NCBI RefSeq assembly: GCF_963678635.1 | Contig: NC_087065.1 | Location: 16,474,572-16,538,571 of the forward strand | Origin: Symsagittifera roscoffensis | Lineage: Eukaryota > Xenacoelomorpha > Acoela > Convolutidae | DNA length: 64,000 nt | Direction: 5' to 3' | In this document: positions 1-12,000 of the stretch, one piece after another | Position numbering within the stretch: position 1 is the first letter of the stretch | How the letters are laid out: every line of letters starts with the position of its first letter | Position numbers and translations under genes: made by a program | The notes under the pieces: generated by a model | Told to the model about the DNA's origin: nothing | The model's database searches: none | Seen by the model: only the letters and a program-made list of their open reading frames with translations

Positions 1-78
1 AATGTTTTCTTTTGTCTTGTATAAACTCATGGCACACAGGTTTGCCAGTGCTTGACACGATTCAATGTCAATGTATTC
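1..78 (-). CDS. TMEM67: TMEM67 (meckelin) exon 5, partial at window edge
   Basis: The minus strand shows a good acceptor (pyrimidine tract ending CTTTAG at 80-79) followed by 26 open codons in phase 0 that run off the left edge. They include SCQALANLCAM, which matches the meckelin segment SCQALGNMCVM as I remember the human protein. The cysteine-to-cysteine spacing across the exon 4/5 join (9 residues) is the same as in human. Meckelin is a ciliary transition-zone membrane protein with an extracellular cysteine-rich N-terminus; this exon belongs to that domain. The rest of the gene, including all transmembrane segments, lies outside the window. Intron 4 is only 251 bp (79-329). Confidence 0.82.
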
Positions 79-329
79 CTAAAGAAAAAGTAAAAGAGTT
101 AAAAGCTTTAAAGTTCATATGGAAAATTTTTTGATAAAACAGGGCGCGCAAACTTATCACTTAAATCAGTGCAAAGTCACTGGTCTGTCCAATAATCCAC
201 GGATTTTGCACTTATCACTTAAATCAATGCTAAATTTATTTGACTTACTCTATCATCATTCAACATTATCTATTTTACCATACATACCTTAAAGCGAATA
301 ACTTATTGGACTGACAAATGGAAACGAAC

Positions 330-546
330 CGAGCACTTGTAGAACCGAGCCTCCAAATTCTGCTCCAAATAAATCGACTCTTGAGATTCAGTGGCAGAGT
401 AGTCGATAACGTAGTCTGGTTGGTTCACAGTCACAATTGGGTTTGTGGGTAGACAAACTCCAATATCAGCTACCGTCGTACAGTCGCATCCAGGAGAAGC
501 TACATTGTCGTTGACAAAAAGAACATCAGCACTGCATCTCTCACAC
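330..546 (-). CDS. TMEM67: TMEM67 exon 4 (cysteine-rich ectodomain)
   Basis: A 217-nt exon that begins after TTTTAG (548-547) with one base completing a codon from exon 3, then reads 72 open codons starting CERCSADVLFVND and containing CDCTTVADIGVC. This aligns with the human order 'DRCVRCEPTFVN...CACSEPN...GGLC'. I placed the donor at TCG|GTTCGT (329-324), because it keeps phase 0 into exon 5 and gives the conserved cysteine spacing. A stronger-looking donor, GTATGT, lies about 35 nt downstream (around 296-291), but using it would include an in-frame TAA. The upstream partner is exon 3 at 18675-18485, almost 18 kb away because of the inserted foldback element. Confidence 0.82.
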
Positions 547-3500
547 CTAAAATAGTAATTTGCGATGTATACAGAGCAGATTTAAATCAACCGGACAACA
601 ATCAACATTGGTAAATTCAAACACTTCTACCTCAAATAGGGTTGAAATTAGACAAAAAGTGAAGAATAAAATGTGCTTAGAGTTTCAACAGAATTAATAT
701 GGTGCAATTTTTTCTCTGAAATTATCATTCAAAATTTTACCCCAAAAGTTGGTCAAATTCGCTTTTTTAATTTATCAAGAATTACGCAAAAAATACATAA
801 TTAACGCAAAGCAAAACAAGACTGCTCGTATCAGGGCGAAGCCCTGAATGTTCCGACTGCCTTTTAAGGTTTTATGGAGCAGTAATAACATTTAAAAAAA
901 ACTTAATGATTTTTTTTCTTAAATTTTGAATTAGTAGTCCCAAATTGGCCAAAATCTCTAAACCCGCATAACTTTACAAAAAATGATCACAGGGGAAATA
1001 TCTTTTCAAATTTGAACTCAGGACAACAATACCTTTTGAATGATATTAAAAAATTCCGTCAAAAATGGCTAGTTCAAAAGTCGAAATTTGTCTGAAGAAA
1101 AAAACACCCACCCCGAGCACAAATATTCCGTTACTTTCGTATCGAAACTCGGAACAAATACAAAAGCAAAAATATGACCGATAACGCTACTGGGAAAAAA
1201 TGAATGCGTAATACTTTGAGTCTACACAAAACTTCTTAAGTGACACACGCGAATTATGACGCATTAGCAGTACCAGTCAATTTGAAAAAAAAAAGAAATT
1301 TACCAACTAACATGCCTCAATTTATAGAGCAGTCTATGGAGCAGTAATAACATGAAAAAATAAAAAGTAACAAAAAGAAGGAAAAATTTTGTGAAAATCA
1401 TACCCCCACACGCCATATTAAGTACAAAGTGATAAATTTCGCTCCTAGTAATATATCAATTATGGCAAATAAGCTTCCTTCAACCAATTTGGAACGATTT
1501 CTATGACGCCTTAAATCTCCGCATACGCGTTAATATACAGGCAAGAATTGAAACATCAAGGAAAACACTGGAAAAATTTAAAACCCATAGAAACCTATTT
1601 ATAGTCTTCTGAAAGATCACTTTTTTTTGGCCGACAGTTTTTTTGTTCTTTAAAATGTCTGTTTTGAGGCAAGGCGCTATCACAAAAAATCATTGCAAGC
1701 TAGCAGACAGGAAAGGAAACCACAAATAAAAAACTCATTCGATAGCTTTTAATGAAAAATCAAAAACAGTTGTCAAGAGAAAATAAATCTTGTCATGAAA
1801 AATTTTGAACATGGTAAAGCATGCTAACTATGGTTCCCTCCAACGAACCAAAATTAGGAAAGTAAGCCAAAAAACAAAAGCCGAAATCAATTACCCTGAA
1901 AAGTTTTTATGAAAAAAAATATATATACGAATTCAAGCATATTGCAGGAGTAAAGGAAAACAAAAAAAAAACAACTACTATGAAAACTGCAAACATAAAT
2001 TTCTAAGCTGTGGCAACTAAGCCGACAAAACATAAGCAGACAAACTACAGGCCGAACGAAATTTTTTGAAAAATTTCCCGCTTAAAAAAAGGTCCTGCTT
2101 AGACTCGAACCCAGGACTTTTGCTATACCAGTCGTCCCAGTTCGTTACCTCCTGACTAAGTTTGCCGGAGACGCTTAGAAATTCCAATTCAAAATTAATC
2201 AAGATACCAAGTGATTCTGATAAACAAGTTGCTAACCCGAAAAAAGTCTATATTTGTGGTACCGTGATGAAACTCCTCAAGTCTAACCTCTACCGAAAAA
2301 CAAGAAGTTATCAAATCAACGAATTTTGATCGTCCAGTACCGATACTTATTAGTCTAGCCATTCAACAATTTGTAGGCCTTAATTCGTTCTACGCTCGAC
2401 AACTAAAAGTCTCAAAACTATGTCCGGCCTTTGCACTCAACTTCAGAGTTTTGTTTATACCAGACAGTTCTTACTATTACAAATATCACTGTCAGAACTA
2501 GCCACTTTCGAATCATCAAGGCCTTCAACAATCATCAAGTATACTTCTTTACGGCTCCAGTATTCCCGAAGGTACAGTCAGAGAGCTTTCAAACCGCCAT
2601 CACGAAGGCCCAGTCTGAATATTTGTTGAAAAAAAAACAGTTATTGACTGACAAACAGGATTCTACTAAAGAGGGTTTCAGAAGATCCGGTTCTTTCTTC
2701 CACACTTTCTAACTGTAACGTGCACGAAGCCCCCTTAGGTCTTCCACGTAAAAGTTCAATCAAGGCCATTGAGGCGTCCGCGAATTTAGGACTTGAATTA
2801 GAGACTGAGGCAAGGCGGAGGTTTGCATCACTTGCAATACGCAAGTGTAGCATTGAAAGCTAGCGAAAAGAGATCGAGACAAAAATACCCGGTCGAAAAA
2901 AAAACTATTTGAAAAAGTAAAGTTCAATTTCAGAAAAACATTCAAGAAACACAACAAAGAGCAGTCATATACTTTTAGCATCATTTTACCGAGCAGCCAA
3001 ACAGCCACAAAACTTGAGTAGACACCTCTGGGATCAAAATCAAACGCCAAAAATAAAAATTTGTCAAAAAATTGACTGTTTCAGTTTCAAAGATGAAAAT
3101 TTTTCCACCACATTTTAAAATATCTTCATCGAAGTTTGCTCCTCCTACGACGAAAAAATAAATTTATTTGCCAAATTCAGAATTAAAAATATTGTGCCTT
3201 AAAGATCTTTGAATTTCAAAAACAGTTTATGCTGATAAAATTACTCAATTTGAGAAAATTGGATCAATATTAAAATTTTTATTCCGCCGGGACATCTGAA
3301 AATTAAAAGCCATTTTCGAAATAGGAAGTTATTAATGAACAAACTAAATGAACCGAACTTGAAAAGAAATCACAAGCCAAACCCTGAAAAAAAAACAATT
3401 ATAAAAATCATCAAGGCCTTTATAAAAGTCTTCACTAAGTTCATCGACTCTTAACAAACTTTTTCCAACAGCAACCACAGCGAATCCCTTGAAAAATTGT

Positions 3501-3609
3501 TCTGATAATTCACAACTTGTTCTTCTTTTGTGGCATAAAACCTACAAAAAATGTTAATTAGCTTCTTCGCTTGCAATTATCTTAATTCATAGTGATCAAA
3601 ACCCCAAAT
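547..3609. other. Distal part of TMEM67 intron 3, no gene seen
   Basis: AT-rich non-coding sequence between exon 4 and the foldback element. Only short chance ORFs are present. A phrase of 18 bp (ATGGAGCAGTAATAACAT) occurs near 874 and 1336. A tRNA-like B-box phrase on the minus strand at 2101-2112 is discussed among the rejected items. A 200-bp stretch around 2660-2861 reads as a short open frame on the plus strand with protein-like composition, but I cannot assign it. Confidence 0.6.
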
Positions 3610-3615
3610 AATACT
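3610..3615. repeat. Left target-site duplication AATACT
   Basis: AATACT lies directly outside the left terminal inverted repeat (which starts AGTAGTATGCATATAGTGCG at 3616). The same six bases stand directly outside the right end at 18362-18367. This fixes both ends of the foldback element. Confidence 0.85.
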
Positions 3616-3649
3616 AGTAGTATGCATATAGTGCGTTAGGATGGGGGGG

Positions 3650-3840
3650 GGGGTTGTCATACATGGATGACCATTAGGCATAAATCATAATGGTCACCAT
3701 GTATTAAATGATCAGCAATGGTCACTATGTAATAATCCTAATTGTCACCATGTATAATTTTATACCTAATGGTCACTATGTAATAATCCTAATTGTCAGC
3801 ATGTCTAATTTTATACCTAATAGTCCTCATGTAAAACTTC
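3650..3840. repeat. Subterminal direct repeats of foldback element, left
   Basis: Short units with TGGTCACYATGTA and ATTTTATACCTAATGGTC alternate several times within 230 bp of the terminus. A mirror set lies at the right end (about 18140-18320). Subterminal motif arrays are typical transposase-binding regions in DNA transposons; that role is an inference here. Confidence 0.65.
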
Positions 3841-4746
3841 GGTATATTATTGAGTAATCCCACTGAACGTTGTGGAAACGGGAATGGAATTAAGTTTTGG
3901 TCGGTGCATGTTTTCCCTTCTAAAGTTTGGGGGTATTGGCTTGTATTCATGTAAAATGACGTTATATACCTATTATATGCAATCAGTTGAACCTAATGCA
4001 ACCAAACTATATGGTATATAGGAAAGCACCAGATTTTGGCAGCGTAGCTTAACTGTTGGCTGCGGTGAACGATTTCCTTCAAAAATGCTTGTTTTATTGC
4101 TGAATCTCGAAGAAAGGAAAATTCGTCAATTGCGGCGGACGCCACCTCTATTTAGGTAAAAATTAATGATCAATTTGACCGAAATGGGAATGAAAAATTA
4201 CTTAAAGCCAAAAAAGCTAAAAAACACAGAAAAATTACGAAACACTGAAAACTCTAAAATAATGAAATTGGCTTGAAAATTTCGACATTTCCATTTTCCG
4301 TGTCTACAGGAGACTAAAAAAACGTCTGAAATTTATGACAAAAGCTTTGATTTTATAGAAAGGTTGAAAGAGCTAATAGGTTGAAGTGGCTAAAGATCTT
4401 GAAAAACGAGAACACTGATGAAAACCTAAAAATCCCATTAATTTTGCTGCAGCCATTTCTAAGACTTGCATATAAAAAAGGAAACAATTTTCGGGGCTTC
4501 TAGAAAACGTTTAGTACTTCCTATTAACTTTATTGTGCTAACCGAATTTTTGAAAATATTCATCAAAGCGGACCTAGTAACTGGGGGAAAACTGTTAATT
4601 GTTTGCCAATATATACGATAAAACAGAGTGACCATCGAATACAGCAGGTGAAAACTTATTTGCGACTTTCAAGGAAAGCAGTTATTCAAATTAGAGCAAA
4701 TTCAATCGGGAAAGACTGAACACAAACTAAGACAAATTATGGATAC

Positions 4747-6566
4747 AAACTCATAACTTGATATGAGTTCGGAGTTATAATTTGAGCATCCAAATTTTTT
4801 GATTTTCCATTAAAAGAATATGCAATTAAATAACTTTTAATTTGATACTAAAATCTGGCCAACTGTTCTCAGGATCTTCTAATTAGGTTCAAACTGGTTG
4901 TTGCAAGAACTTTCTATTCAAAAGTTTGAAGCGCTATCAGTTGTTATCATTGATAAACCCTCTGCTCAACAAATTAAATTTGAGTTTTTTAATATAAATC
5001 TGATCTTTTGAAAATTTCCATGATTACGGTATTGCCTCTCAACATACGGTGGCTTTTTGACCAAAATCTTTGATTATTCATCTACAACTAATTGTGTTTT
5101 CGAGAGATCAACCTTTCTTTCAACCTATGTTTGAGGTGATCCAAGCTTTCACATTCACGTGCTGATCACTAGCAGGATCAAAACAGTTCGCATCATGATA
5201 TTTCTTCTCATTTATGCATCGATATTTGTCTTCTCTGTTAACAAGACTTGTCTTCGAAAAACCCTTAGTTGTTTGAAATTGTAAGAAAAAAAATCAAGCC
5301 TTATCATCAACACTCTACCTGAATCTTCGGATTCCGTCAGGACGATAGCTGTTTCACACTAAGCAATGCTTTCACACCGATTTGGCCACAGCAGTTTCCG
5401 AAAACTGGTAAAAGCCGTTTTGTAGTTTCAATGCATTTCGATAAACGTCAATTATATTGTGTTATCTTAAGCTGGAACGACTAACAAAGATATGTTTAAT
5501 TTGCCCAAAATAAATTTGTTAGACATTTTTACTTTGAAGAATTAAAATTTTGAGCCTCAATGCAGAAAGACTTGCTATTTATTTCAAAGACAAAAGGCGT
5601 AAGCATTTTGAGCTATTTCATAAAAAGCTCTATCAACTAAATAAATCTTGAATTTAAAACTCATAACTTGATATGAGTTCGGAGTTATAATTTGAGCATC
5701 CAAATTTTTTGATTTTCCATTAAAAGAATATGCAATTAAATAACTTTTAATTTGATACTAAAATCTGGCCAACTGTTCTCAGGATCTTCTAATTAGGTTC
5801 AAACTGGTTGTTGCAAGAACTTTCTATTCAAAAGTTTGAAGCGCTATCAGTTGTTATCATTGATAAACCCTCTGCTCAACAAATTAAATTTGAGTTTTTT
5901 AATATAAATCTGATCTTTTGAAAATTTCCATGATTACGGTATTGCCTCTCAACATACGGTGGCTTTTTGACCAAAATCTTTGATTATTCATCTACAACTA
6001 ATTGTGCTTTCGAGAGATCAACCTTTCTTTCAACCTATGTTTGAGGTGATCCAAGCTTTCACATTCACGTGCTGATCACTAGCAGGATCAAAACAGTTCG
6101 CATCATGATATTTCTTCTCATTTATGCATCGATATTTGTCTTCTCTGTTAACAAGACTTGTCTTCGAAAAACCCTTAGTTGTTTGAAATTGTAAGAAAAA
6201 AAATCAAGCCTTATCATCAACACTCTACCTGAATCTTCGGATTCCGTCAGGACGATAGCTGTTTCACACTAAGCAATGCTTTCACACCGATTTGGCCACA
6301 GCAGTTTCCGAAAACTGGTAAAAGCCGTTTTGTAGTTTCAATGCATTTCGATAAACGTCAATTATATTGTGTTATCTTAAGCTGGAACGACTAACAAAGA
6401 TATGTTTAATTTGCCCAAAATAAATTTGTTAGACATTTTTACTTTGAAGAATTAAAATTTTGAGCCTCAATGCAGAAAGACTTGCTATTTATTTCAAAGA
6501 CAAAAGGCGTAAGCATTTTGAGCTATTTCATAAAAAGCTCTATCAACTAAATAAATCTTGAATTTA
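4747..6566. repeat. 910-bp tandem duplication inside left arm
   Basis: 4747-5656 and 5657-6566 are virtually identical; the only difference I noticed is GTGTTTTCG versus GTGCTTTCG. Each unit begins with the small palindromic phrase ACTCATAACTTGATATGAGT. The near identity points to a very recent event or an assembly repeat. It lies in the segment absent from the right arm. No gene is visible in it. Confidence 0.85.
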
Positions 6567-7219
6567 AAAAAGTTGTACTGACTGTTTATCTGATTACACA
6601 ATTGCTTCACTTGTGTGGGTTTATAAGTTTGATTCAATATTATGATTTTTCAAAAGAAAACCATTGAAAATTTGTGGTTTTTAGAGATTGATCAATCATT
6701 CTTCAAATTTACAGTACCTGTCACTTAGACTTTGCTCGCTTACCGTCTTCAGCTCTACAAGCTGCGTGTCATTTTCAACCATTCTTCTATCGATCGTGTT
6801 CGTCTGCACGATCAATGATTTTCCTCAATAAACCATAAATTTTTTCTAATAATTTTGTTATCGTAATTTTTATCTCTATGAGCAACAGTGCATCAAACAC
6901 TTTTGACTCCATGCTGTCTCCAATTGGACTTGTTGTTTGATGCTTCCATCGACAAGTTTTTGTGAAAACTTGAAAATTGATCTTTCCCGTTGCAATTTTG
7001 AAACATTTTTCATAAATATTGATCGCAGATAAATTAAAATTATCAATGAAGCATATGCCACTTTTTCAAATTGAATTGTTCGTAATGAGGATACCTGGAA
7101 GATCAAATATTTCGAGGAAATTTTTTAAAAAAATTTATCAAATTGTTTTGCAAATCAAGAAAATGAAAAAAAATAACATTATAGTGTCTGGTTGATTATT
7201 CTAGAATAATCGAGAAACT

Positions 7220-9000
7220 TCAGAAGAAAGATTTGGATTGAGTTACATATAAACTTTTATATGAAATAAAATGAACGATTACAACTATACTCAAACATAC
7301 ATACCCCACCAAACATATAAAGCTGCATACTTGTAAACATAAAAAACATAAACACAATTTCATAAGTTGCAAACTTAAATGCATGCTCACAAAAAAAATC
7401 ATACGTATTTTATTACATACATACATTTATTCATACACTCTTAAATACTTACATAAGGTTATTCATACAAACTTACATACAAAAACAATGACATACACAC
7501 TTAATGAATACAAACATACATAAGCACAAACTTACATAAACTTATACATACATACATACACACATACATACATACATACATACATGCATACATAGATACA
7601 TAAAAACGTACTTACATATATACATACAAATTTAAAGTTACTTAGAGACATTCATACAACCATACGTACAAAATTACATACATATATGCAAAAATACTTC
7701 CATACATACAAACATTCAAAATGAAGTCTTACATAAAGGTATGAATACAAACGTACATAATCTTATACATAAGAAGAATGCAAACAAACTACCATACATA
7801 CATGAATTTTACATACTTGCTTACATACTTTTAAACCTGCAATCAATTATACGAAAAGTTTTGCTTACACACATACAAAGATTTTGACTTAAAATTTCTG
7901 CTGACTTTTAAAATAGGACCGCATTTAAACACACAAACCAGCTTACATCCACTTCACACTTTCAAGACAAATATATACACACATTCAGACAAAAGAGTCA
8001 GGCAATTCAGACCGGCATTCATACGTCTTTACATATAATCATATAAACGTGTCTTTCATACTCATATTCGAAAATGCATAGGTACTTGCCTACAAACAGA
8101 CATGGATCGTACTTTCCAAGCATGCAACGACTCATGTGCACACACTTTCCTTTTAAACAGACATAAAACTTCAATCATAAATTTAAACAATTTGCAAACA
8201 AGCTAATTTTTAAATGATTTTAAACTGAAAAACCTACATTGATACAAAATAATTGCTGGTCTTCATTCACTCAATCAAGCGGACATGCAGTCAAGAAATC
8301 TTCTTAGATAAAAACATACAAATATACATAACTTCTAAATACTAAAATGAATACACACAACTAGTATGTTTATACATGATTAATTACATTTATACATGCA
8401 AAAAGTTGTACACTTTTACATAGATACATAGTTTACATAAATAGACACACGAAAGTTCTGCTGACCTTTAAAATACAACCACATGTAAACACGCAAACCA
8501 ACTTACATTCTCTTCACACTTTCAAGACAAATATATACAAACATTCAGACAAAAAGAATCACGCATTACAGACTGGCATTCATACGTCTTTACATACAAT
8601 CAAATAAACGTGCCTTTCATACTCATATACGAATATGCATAAGTACTTGCCCAAAAACATACATTGATACAAAACATTTGCTTGTATTCATTCACTCAAT
8701 CAAGCGGACATGCAGTCAAGAGTTCTTACTTACATAAAAGCATACAAATTTACATAACTTCTAAATAATCAAATGAATACACATAAAAAGTATAACATTT
8801 AATAGAATACAAATAGTAGAATACAGTATAATAAATAGTAGAATACACACAAATATAACAAATAGTAGAATACACACAAAAGAATATAACATGATTAATT
8901 ACCTTTATACATGCAAAACGTTGTACACTTTTACATAGATACATACAGTTTACATAAATACACACATACGCAAAGCATTTGTGCGTACATATATACTATG
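7220..9000. repeat. CATA/ACAT-rich degenerate microsatellite region, left arm
   Basis: Long stretches of degenerate (CATA)n with interspersed CATACAAA and CTTACATA, densest at 7400-7860. Two paralogous blocks, near 7910-8300 and 8450-8720, share phrases such as TTCTGCTGACYTTTAAAATA and CTTTCAAGACAAATATATAC, so the region also contains a diverged duplication of about 540 bp offset. Mirrored at about 16600-18020. Confidence 0.7.
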
Positions 9001-12000
9001 CACATAGTATCTTGTCAAACCTTCAAGAAAATCTAGAAACGTTAGTAAAAATCAAGTTGGGTTATAGTTATTCTTCTAGTTACAATTGTTTTGGTTTACA
9101 AGCGCATAAGGAAAAAAAATTGTACTCATACATACAAACACATCAACTTGCATACATACACGCATACACAAAAGATATTTACTTGCATTTGCTTATAAAC
9201 ACAAACATTCACACAAAAATTTTATCATTACGTTTTACGTATAAATGTATTCAAATACAAACAAACCTTCATACACAATTTGATTTTACAATGCAAACGT
9301 CGCAAGCAGAGATTTGCAAAGAAATGCCAGCTTTCAGCCAAGTCATCTATGCAATTTAGCAATTTTTTTCATCTTAAAAAAAATAAAAAATGGTGATAAA
9401 CTATTTTTTAATATGTCCGTTGGTCTCCCAAACGATTTTACCAACGGTATCAAACTTCTATTCAAAATTGACCAGTGAGTCATGAGAAGCATTTTTAGTG
9501 GTCAGAAGAAAAAACCCAAGGCTTACTAATTTAGATTGGACGGGAAAATTTCAAAACAAATTGTTGAAAATTTTTTGTTGGATGGTTCGAATAGAGTTTT
9601 TTGACATATCGAAATTGCTCTCAAGTAATTATTTAGTTTTGTACAGAAAATTTAAGACAGTGGAAGTTTTGGTTTGAAAAATAAATTTTAGCCATTGTTT
9701 TAAGATTTGTAATCTTTTTTGAAAAATTTAGTATTTTGATTCATTTGTTGGTTCTCTAGTTTGATATATAATCAGTATACTATTAGGCTGCAGTTTTAAC
9801 AGTAGACCAAGTTACATTGACTAGAGTTGCACATTATGTTGTTTTCTTGCTAAACCATTAAAAGTTTTGTTGTTCGAAAAAAAAAATATTTAGCTCTGAG
9901 AAAGCTATTTAACACAGGTTCAACTGTTCTTTTTTCCATCTTTTCCCCCGTTTTTATGCAATATCGATCGTTTGAGCTACAGTATCTTAAAAAATATTTT
10001 AACTAAGATGAAACTAACGGTAAAAGGTATGTTTTAGAGAAAACAAAAATTGATCTAAGCTGACGTGCAACTCATTTTTTCAGTTATAAAGAAAATTTTC
10101 AAAAAATTTTAAATTTGTGCAAAATAAACAACCCAATCTTCTTTTGCGAATTTGAATTTTCTAGAACGAACGTTTTTTAGACATGATTCTAAATGAAACA
10201 GAATTTTTTCTAAAGTTTAAGAATTAAGAGCAAACAAAATTGTTCTTTTTCTTTTATTTAATTTAGATTACAAAACAAACAGCTAAACATTAATAAATTC
10301 AACTTAACTAATTGAAAAAAGCAGCACAAAAACACAAAACAGACTGAAAACTTTTCAATTGACGCCACGTAAAGCAGAGATTGATGCGTTCCGATCCTTT
10401 TTCTTTTTTTGCGAGCAACTGGCGTTTACATTTGGCTAATATCGGTTGTCTGCCGACTGCACCAAGGACTCTTTGTTAGACTAATTTCTGCAACGAGAGT
10501 AACAAGGTGAAGCTGGTGGCTCCATTTCGAGGCCAACTTGGGCCTCTCGACTTCCTGGGAAGATCTAATTTGACTCTACGAAAGAGGAATGCACTCAAGA
10601 GATGAGTAAATCTTGATCTTTGATTAGGTCAACTTTGGCTATTTGCGCTCAATCGAGTTTTTTAAAGTTTTGCGGTAACGGAGATCAAACATTGAATTGA
10701 AACGGGTAAAATTATGAATCAAATGATGAAAGCACGCGCCTTCAGAGGCATTGTTATTGCGCTAAAAACAGAACAAGTCTAAGCATGGATTGGAAATGAA
10801 ATAGCTGATAAATGCTTTGTTTTGTATAATCAACACCACATCTTTTCTAACTTTTTGATTGTAACTTTATCTCCTCTTATTCTCTTCTTCAAATTGAACA
10901 GTTTTGGACAAGTAAAAAAACACAGCATAGTTTTGGGCTCACTTTCATATCTTGTATTCAGCGGCTAATTTAAAATGAACACATAAATTTCCCCATGTTC
11001 GATTGAGATTTATGATTTGGTATAGATGTCAGTCCACAACCAGAAAGATTTTCAAAAAATACCCTTTACATTTCAACCTTATTTAGTCTTACCGGAACTT
11101 GTTTATCTGCTGGAAAATGTACCTGATTTGGCTACGCTGTGTATGATCTATCACTGGCTGATAAGCGAATGGTTCGAATAAACTTAAATTTATGTATTTA
11201 TAACCGTGTTTGATTTTTAACGCGTGTTTATCGGTAAATGTAATTGTTAATTTTTATGTATATATTTTCAGAAGTATAACAATAGCTCAAAGTAAAGCCA
11301 CAAATCAAACTCAATGTAGCTTTAATTCCAGATTAGTCAAAAACTTCTAGAACATTTAACTAGGTGTTGTATCTGTCTTATGTTCAACCAGAAACTATAA
11401 AGTAATATAATTATGTGTAAATTGTGTGCATTGCATGTTCGATATTTACATGCTTTACGATTTGCTTATTTTGGAAAGGTTATATCAGAAATGATGTACA
11501 AGCATGTTGTTCTAAAAAGTTTCCGAATCAACTTAGGATAAATAACTGTGATTGGAAATAAAATTCGATGTCAGAATCAATCCAATTTCTTCTTTTTACT
11601 TCTCTTCATTATTCTGGATTGCTTCACCAGATGCTAAGTGGGTACAGATTATCAATCAGGTTCGGATACGTAAAATTAGTGCATGTAGTTAGGCATTGTA
11701 ATCAATTTTTATTTGTTATTGTAAGCACGATTAATGTCTACTTTGTATGTTTGTGGTTATATACATTTGTATATAATGATTCATATGTATAAATTCACTT
11801 ATGTGATCAAAATTATGCCATCATAACTGCCACTTCAAGTAGAAAAACAATTCATCTCAAATTTTTTTTGGTGCTCTTGATTTCTGAGTAGTTCACCACA
11901 TGCTAAAAGTTTACCAGATACTACATTAAAACGTAATTCTTTGCCTAAGTAGATATATAGTGTGTGATATGGTTTTACAAAACTTATCATTTGTTAACCT

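Noticed and set aside
2094..2175. tRNA gene on the minus strand
   Set aside because: A B-box-like GGGTTCGAGTCT (2112-2101), an A-box-like phrase about 36 nt upstream and a T-run look promising, but no acceptor stem, anticodon arm or 5-bp T stem can be folded. At most a tRNA-derived SINE relic.
2420..2861. Small plus-strand coding frames around 2431-2712 and 2660-2861
   Set aside because: Protein-like composition in places, but two short frames, no recognised motif and no splice or homology support.
8979..9359. 126-codon ORF and its mirror image at 16254-16633
   Set aside because: Both are readings through the CATA-rich arm of the foldback element; the mirror copy is frameshifted relative to the first.
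11568..11792. 74-codon ORF conserved in both arms (11568-11792 and 13928-14152)
   Set aside because: Conservation follows from the inverted duplication; differences are not clearly synonymous and no motif is present.
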